DNA of 7,062 nt from Lachnospiraceae bacterium (GTDB lineage Bacteria; Bacillota; Clostridia; Lachnospirales; Lachnospiraceae). How positions within the stretch are numbered: position 1 is the first letter of the stretch; every line of letters begins with the position of its first letter. The stretch spans positions 1-7,062 of the forward strand of contig JAILJL010000010.1 in assembly GCA_024694785.1 (NCBI GenBank), given 5' to 3'. Both the position numbers and the translations under genes were made by a program. This document shows positions 5,883-7,062 of the stretch, one piece after another. The notes below the pieces were generated by a model. That model was not told the DNA's origin. It did no database searches and saw only the letters and a list, made by a program, of their open reading frames with translations.

Positions 5883-6173
5883 CTATTCTTCTATTCTGTC
5901 AAGAATAAGATTATATGCATCGTTTCCGTAATTTAAGCTTCTGTTGATTCTGCTTATGGTAGCGGTTGAGGCTCCTGTTTTCTTTGTTATATCCTGATAT
6001 ACGCACTTTTTACGAAGAAGGGAAGCCACTTCTATTCTTTGACTCATATCGAGGATCTCATTTATTGTGCATAAGTCTTCAAAGAAATCATAGCATTCTT
6101 CCTTATTCTCTAATGAAAGTATCGCATCAAAAAGCTTGTCTACCGCTTCATTCTCTATTTTCTTATTTGCCAT
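5883..6173 (-). CDS. YerC/YecD-family TrpR-like DNA-binding protein
   Basis: This small helical protein of 96 residues belongs to the TrpR-related YerC/YecD family of Firmicutes. The N-terminal helices (about 5-42) precede the diagnostic stretch with SQRIEVASLL (44-53). A helix-turn-helix follows at about 58-78 (VYQDITKKTGAS, then TATISRINRSL), and the family's conserved NYGNDAY lies at 81-87. The ATG at 6173 is chosen because AGGAG at 6185-6181 sits 7 nt upstream. An in-frame upstream ATG at 6203 would add ten residues inside aroD and has no need to be used. The gene starts 10 nt after aroD ends, and the aroD stop TAG abuts its SD, so the two are probably translationally coupled. The regulatory targets and any ligand of this family member are unknown; tryptophan binding should not be assumed. 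Confidence 0.88.
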   Translation of the reverse strand: MANKKIENEAVDKLFDAILSLENKEECYDFFEDLCTINEILDMSQRIEVASLLRKKCVYQDITKKTGASTATISRINRSLNYGNDAYNLILDRIEE

Positions 6174-6183
6174 ACCAACTCTC

Positions 6184-6948
6184 CTAGCTTTCCAGCTGCT
6201 CATGAATCGTATCGAGGCAGGTCTTCATCATATCGACGTCTATCTGGCCCGGAGCGCTTTCCTGTCCTAATGCCGCAAAGGCAATCTCGCTCCCCATCAT
6301 TTCAGCAGACAATCTGGATATAAGCCCGATTTCACCCATCGCATGAGCAATTATATGTCTTTCCGGATAATCTTCCTTATATCTTATAACACCTTCCATA
6401 AGCTGCATAACATCGTGCTTTGTATTTGGCATTATTACATATTTTACCATATCTGCACCACATTCCGAAAGCTCTTTTAATCGATTATATATGAAATCCG
6501 CAGAATATATTCCGTTATATACATGCTCAGACAGTATAACCGCCGCTTTTTTTTTAATTTCTTCGACAATATCCGGATATTCTTTAAAAAGCCCGTATTC
6601 GACATCAACATAATTTACATTATGCATTGCCGCATCCATTAACAATTGTCTTACCGTATCAGGCGTCAATTTGCCGTATTCGCCATTTTCATTACTTCTG
6701 TATGTAAATATAACTTCGCCGTCAAAACTTTCTCTTAAAGCCAAAAAAGCCGCAGAAAGATCCTTAACAATATCGCCGTTATAATAATCAGCACGGAGCT
6801 CTATTATATCCGCCGAAGTGTCCTTGATCTTTTGCGCTTTTATCCTGATATCTTCTAAGGTTTCCCCCATAAGGGAGACGCAAAGCCTTGGTCTCCCTAT
6901 AGAGGTATTCATTTCATTAAACTGTTTCATCTTTTGAAAGGTATGCAT
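6184..6948 (-). CDS. aroD: Type I 3-dehydroquinate dehydratase
   Basis: This enzyme catalyses the third step of the shikimate pathway, dehydrating 3-dehydroquinate to 3-dehydroshikimate through a Schiff base. Numbering from the ATG at 6948 gives 254 residues. Visible motifs are VSLMG near the N-terminus, ELRAD (50-54), FTYRS (81-85), the catalytic H142 in SEHVY, the Schiff-base K169 in VKYVIMPNT, ISRL with R212, and SAPGQ with Q235. These lie within one position of the E. coli residues H143, K170, R213 and Q236, which supports this start. GAAGG, 5 nt upstream, is the only SD-like site nearby. Starts at 6930 (248 aa) or 6912 (242 aa, 4 nt after the permease stop) remain possible; 7005 is unlikely. 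With the 6948 start it overlaps the upstream permease end by 32 nt. A YerC-like gene follows immediately. Confidence 0.92.
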   Translation of the reverse strand: MHTFQKMKQFNEMNTSIGRPRLCVSLMGETLEDIRIKAQKIKDTSADIIELRADYYNGDIVKDLSAAFLALRESFDGEVIFTYRSNENGEYGKLTPDTVRQLLMDAAMHNVNYVDVEYGLFKEYPDIVEEIKKKAAVILSEHVYNGIYSADFIYNRLKELSECGADMVKYVIMPNTKHDVMQLMEGVIRYKEDYPERHIIAHAMGEIGLISRLSAEMMGSEIAFAALGQESAPGQIDVDMMKTCLDTIHEQLES

Positions 6949-7062
6949 CTTTGCCTTCAGGAAGGACAAGTGCAAGGAAAATTCCGAGGATTGCCGCAAG
7001 TGCAAGTCCGGAAATTGTTACTGTTCCTGCAATCGGGATAGAATCGCATCCGATACCGATTA
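6917..7062 (-). CDS. C-terminal end of an NCS2-like (uracil/xanthine) permease, partial
   Basis: An open frame enters from the right edge and ends at TAA (6919-6917) after 47 visible codons. The peptide has one clear hydrophobic helix (SGLALAAILGIFLALVLP, about residues 17-34 of the fragment) followed by a short charged tail, EGKDAYLSKDETV. The pattern SGxALAAIxGIxLxLxLP resembles the last membrane helix of NCS2 nucleobase:proton symporters of the UraA/PyrP type. The 5' part lies outside the window, so the family call rests on this short stretch. Another multi-helix permease is possible. It overlaps the aroD start region in another frame, suggesting one transcript. Confidence 0.6.
   Translation of the reverse strand, partial: IGIGCDSIPIAGTVTISGLALAAILGIFLALVLPEGKDAYLSKDETV

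Noticed and set aside
6174..6203. A ten-residue N-terminal extension of the YerC-like protein
   Set aside because: The extension lies inside the end of aroD. The internal ATG at 6173 has a well-placed AGGAG and gives the usual family length.
6949..7005. An aroD start at 7005
   Set aside because: This stretch codes in another frame for the membrane helix of the upstream permease. It would also make AroD about 20 residues longer than usual.
1..7062. Insertion sequences, CRISPR arrays, tRNA or rRNA genes, toxin-antitoxin or defence modules
   Set aside because: No transposase, regular repeat-spacer pattern, tRNA-like cloverleaf or conserved rRNA sequence was seen. Nearly all of the window is covered by housekeeping or transport genes.

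Overview
The window looks like chromosomal DNA of a low-to-moderate-GC Firmicute, most likely a Lachnospiraceae-type Clostridia. I infer this from the strong AGGAG-type Shine-Dalgarno sites, the long EpsC-type serine acetyltransferase, the YerC/YecD TrpR-like protein, and the pairing of an MMPL transporter with a secreted LxxG-repeat protein. The genus cannot be fixed from sequence reading alone. I see no mobile elements, CRISPR arrays, rRNA or tRNA genes.

Layout. (1) Positions 14-3551, minus strand: a two-gene unit encoding an MMPL/RND-type membrane transporter (3551 to 1479), followed 34 nt later by a secreted LxxG-repeat protein of the Pip/YhgE-like type (1444 to 14). (2) Positions 3552-3991: a regulatory region between divergent units. 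On the minus side it holds an intrinsic-terminator-like hairpin and an inverted repeat ahead of the transporter gene. On the plus side it holds a strong sigma-70/A-type promoter, a previously unmarked 33-codon leader ORF with four consecutive cysteine codons, a long antiterminator pairing and an intrinsic terminator just before cysK. (3) Positions 3992-5821, plus strand: cysK-cysE, the two-step route from serine to cysteine. (4) Positions 5849-5875: an 11-bp perfect hairpin that can terminate both converging units. (5) Positions 5883-7062, minus strand: the C-terminal end of an NCS2-like nucleobase permease, then aroD (type I 3-dehydroquinate dehydratase), then a TrpR-like YerC/YecD protein, tightly packed.

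Main discovery: the cysK-cysE operon appears to be controlled by classical ribosome-mediated transcription attenuation that senses cysteine. The leader peptide (3787-3888) has its own SD, a Cys-Cys-Cys-Cys run at codons 13-16, a fifth Cys at codon 27 and tandem stops (TGA TAA). RNA from the second half of the leader ORF (3842-3866) is complementary in three collinear blocks, 19 Watson-Crick pairs in all, to 3907-3931. That stretch includes the 5' arm of the terminator (3928-3949 plus seven T). When cysteinyl-tRNA is short, a ribosome stalled on the Cys codons would leave the antiterminator strand free and cysK-cysE would be transcribed. When cysteine is plentiful, the ribosome would run to the stop codon and the terminator would form. 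Firmicute cysteine genes are better known for T-box and CymR control. Polycysteine leader peptides are known to me from mycobacteria, so a His/Trp-operon-style cysteine attenuator here would be unusual. The pairing is read directly from the sequence; the mechanism is inference.
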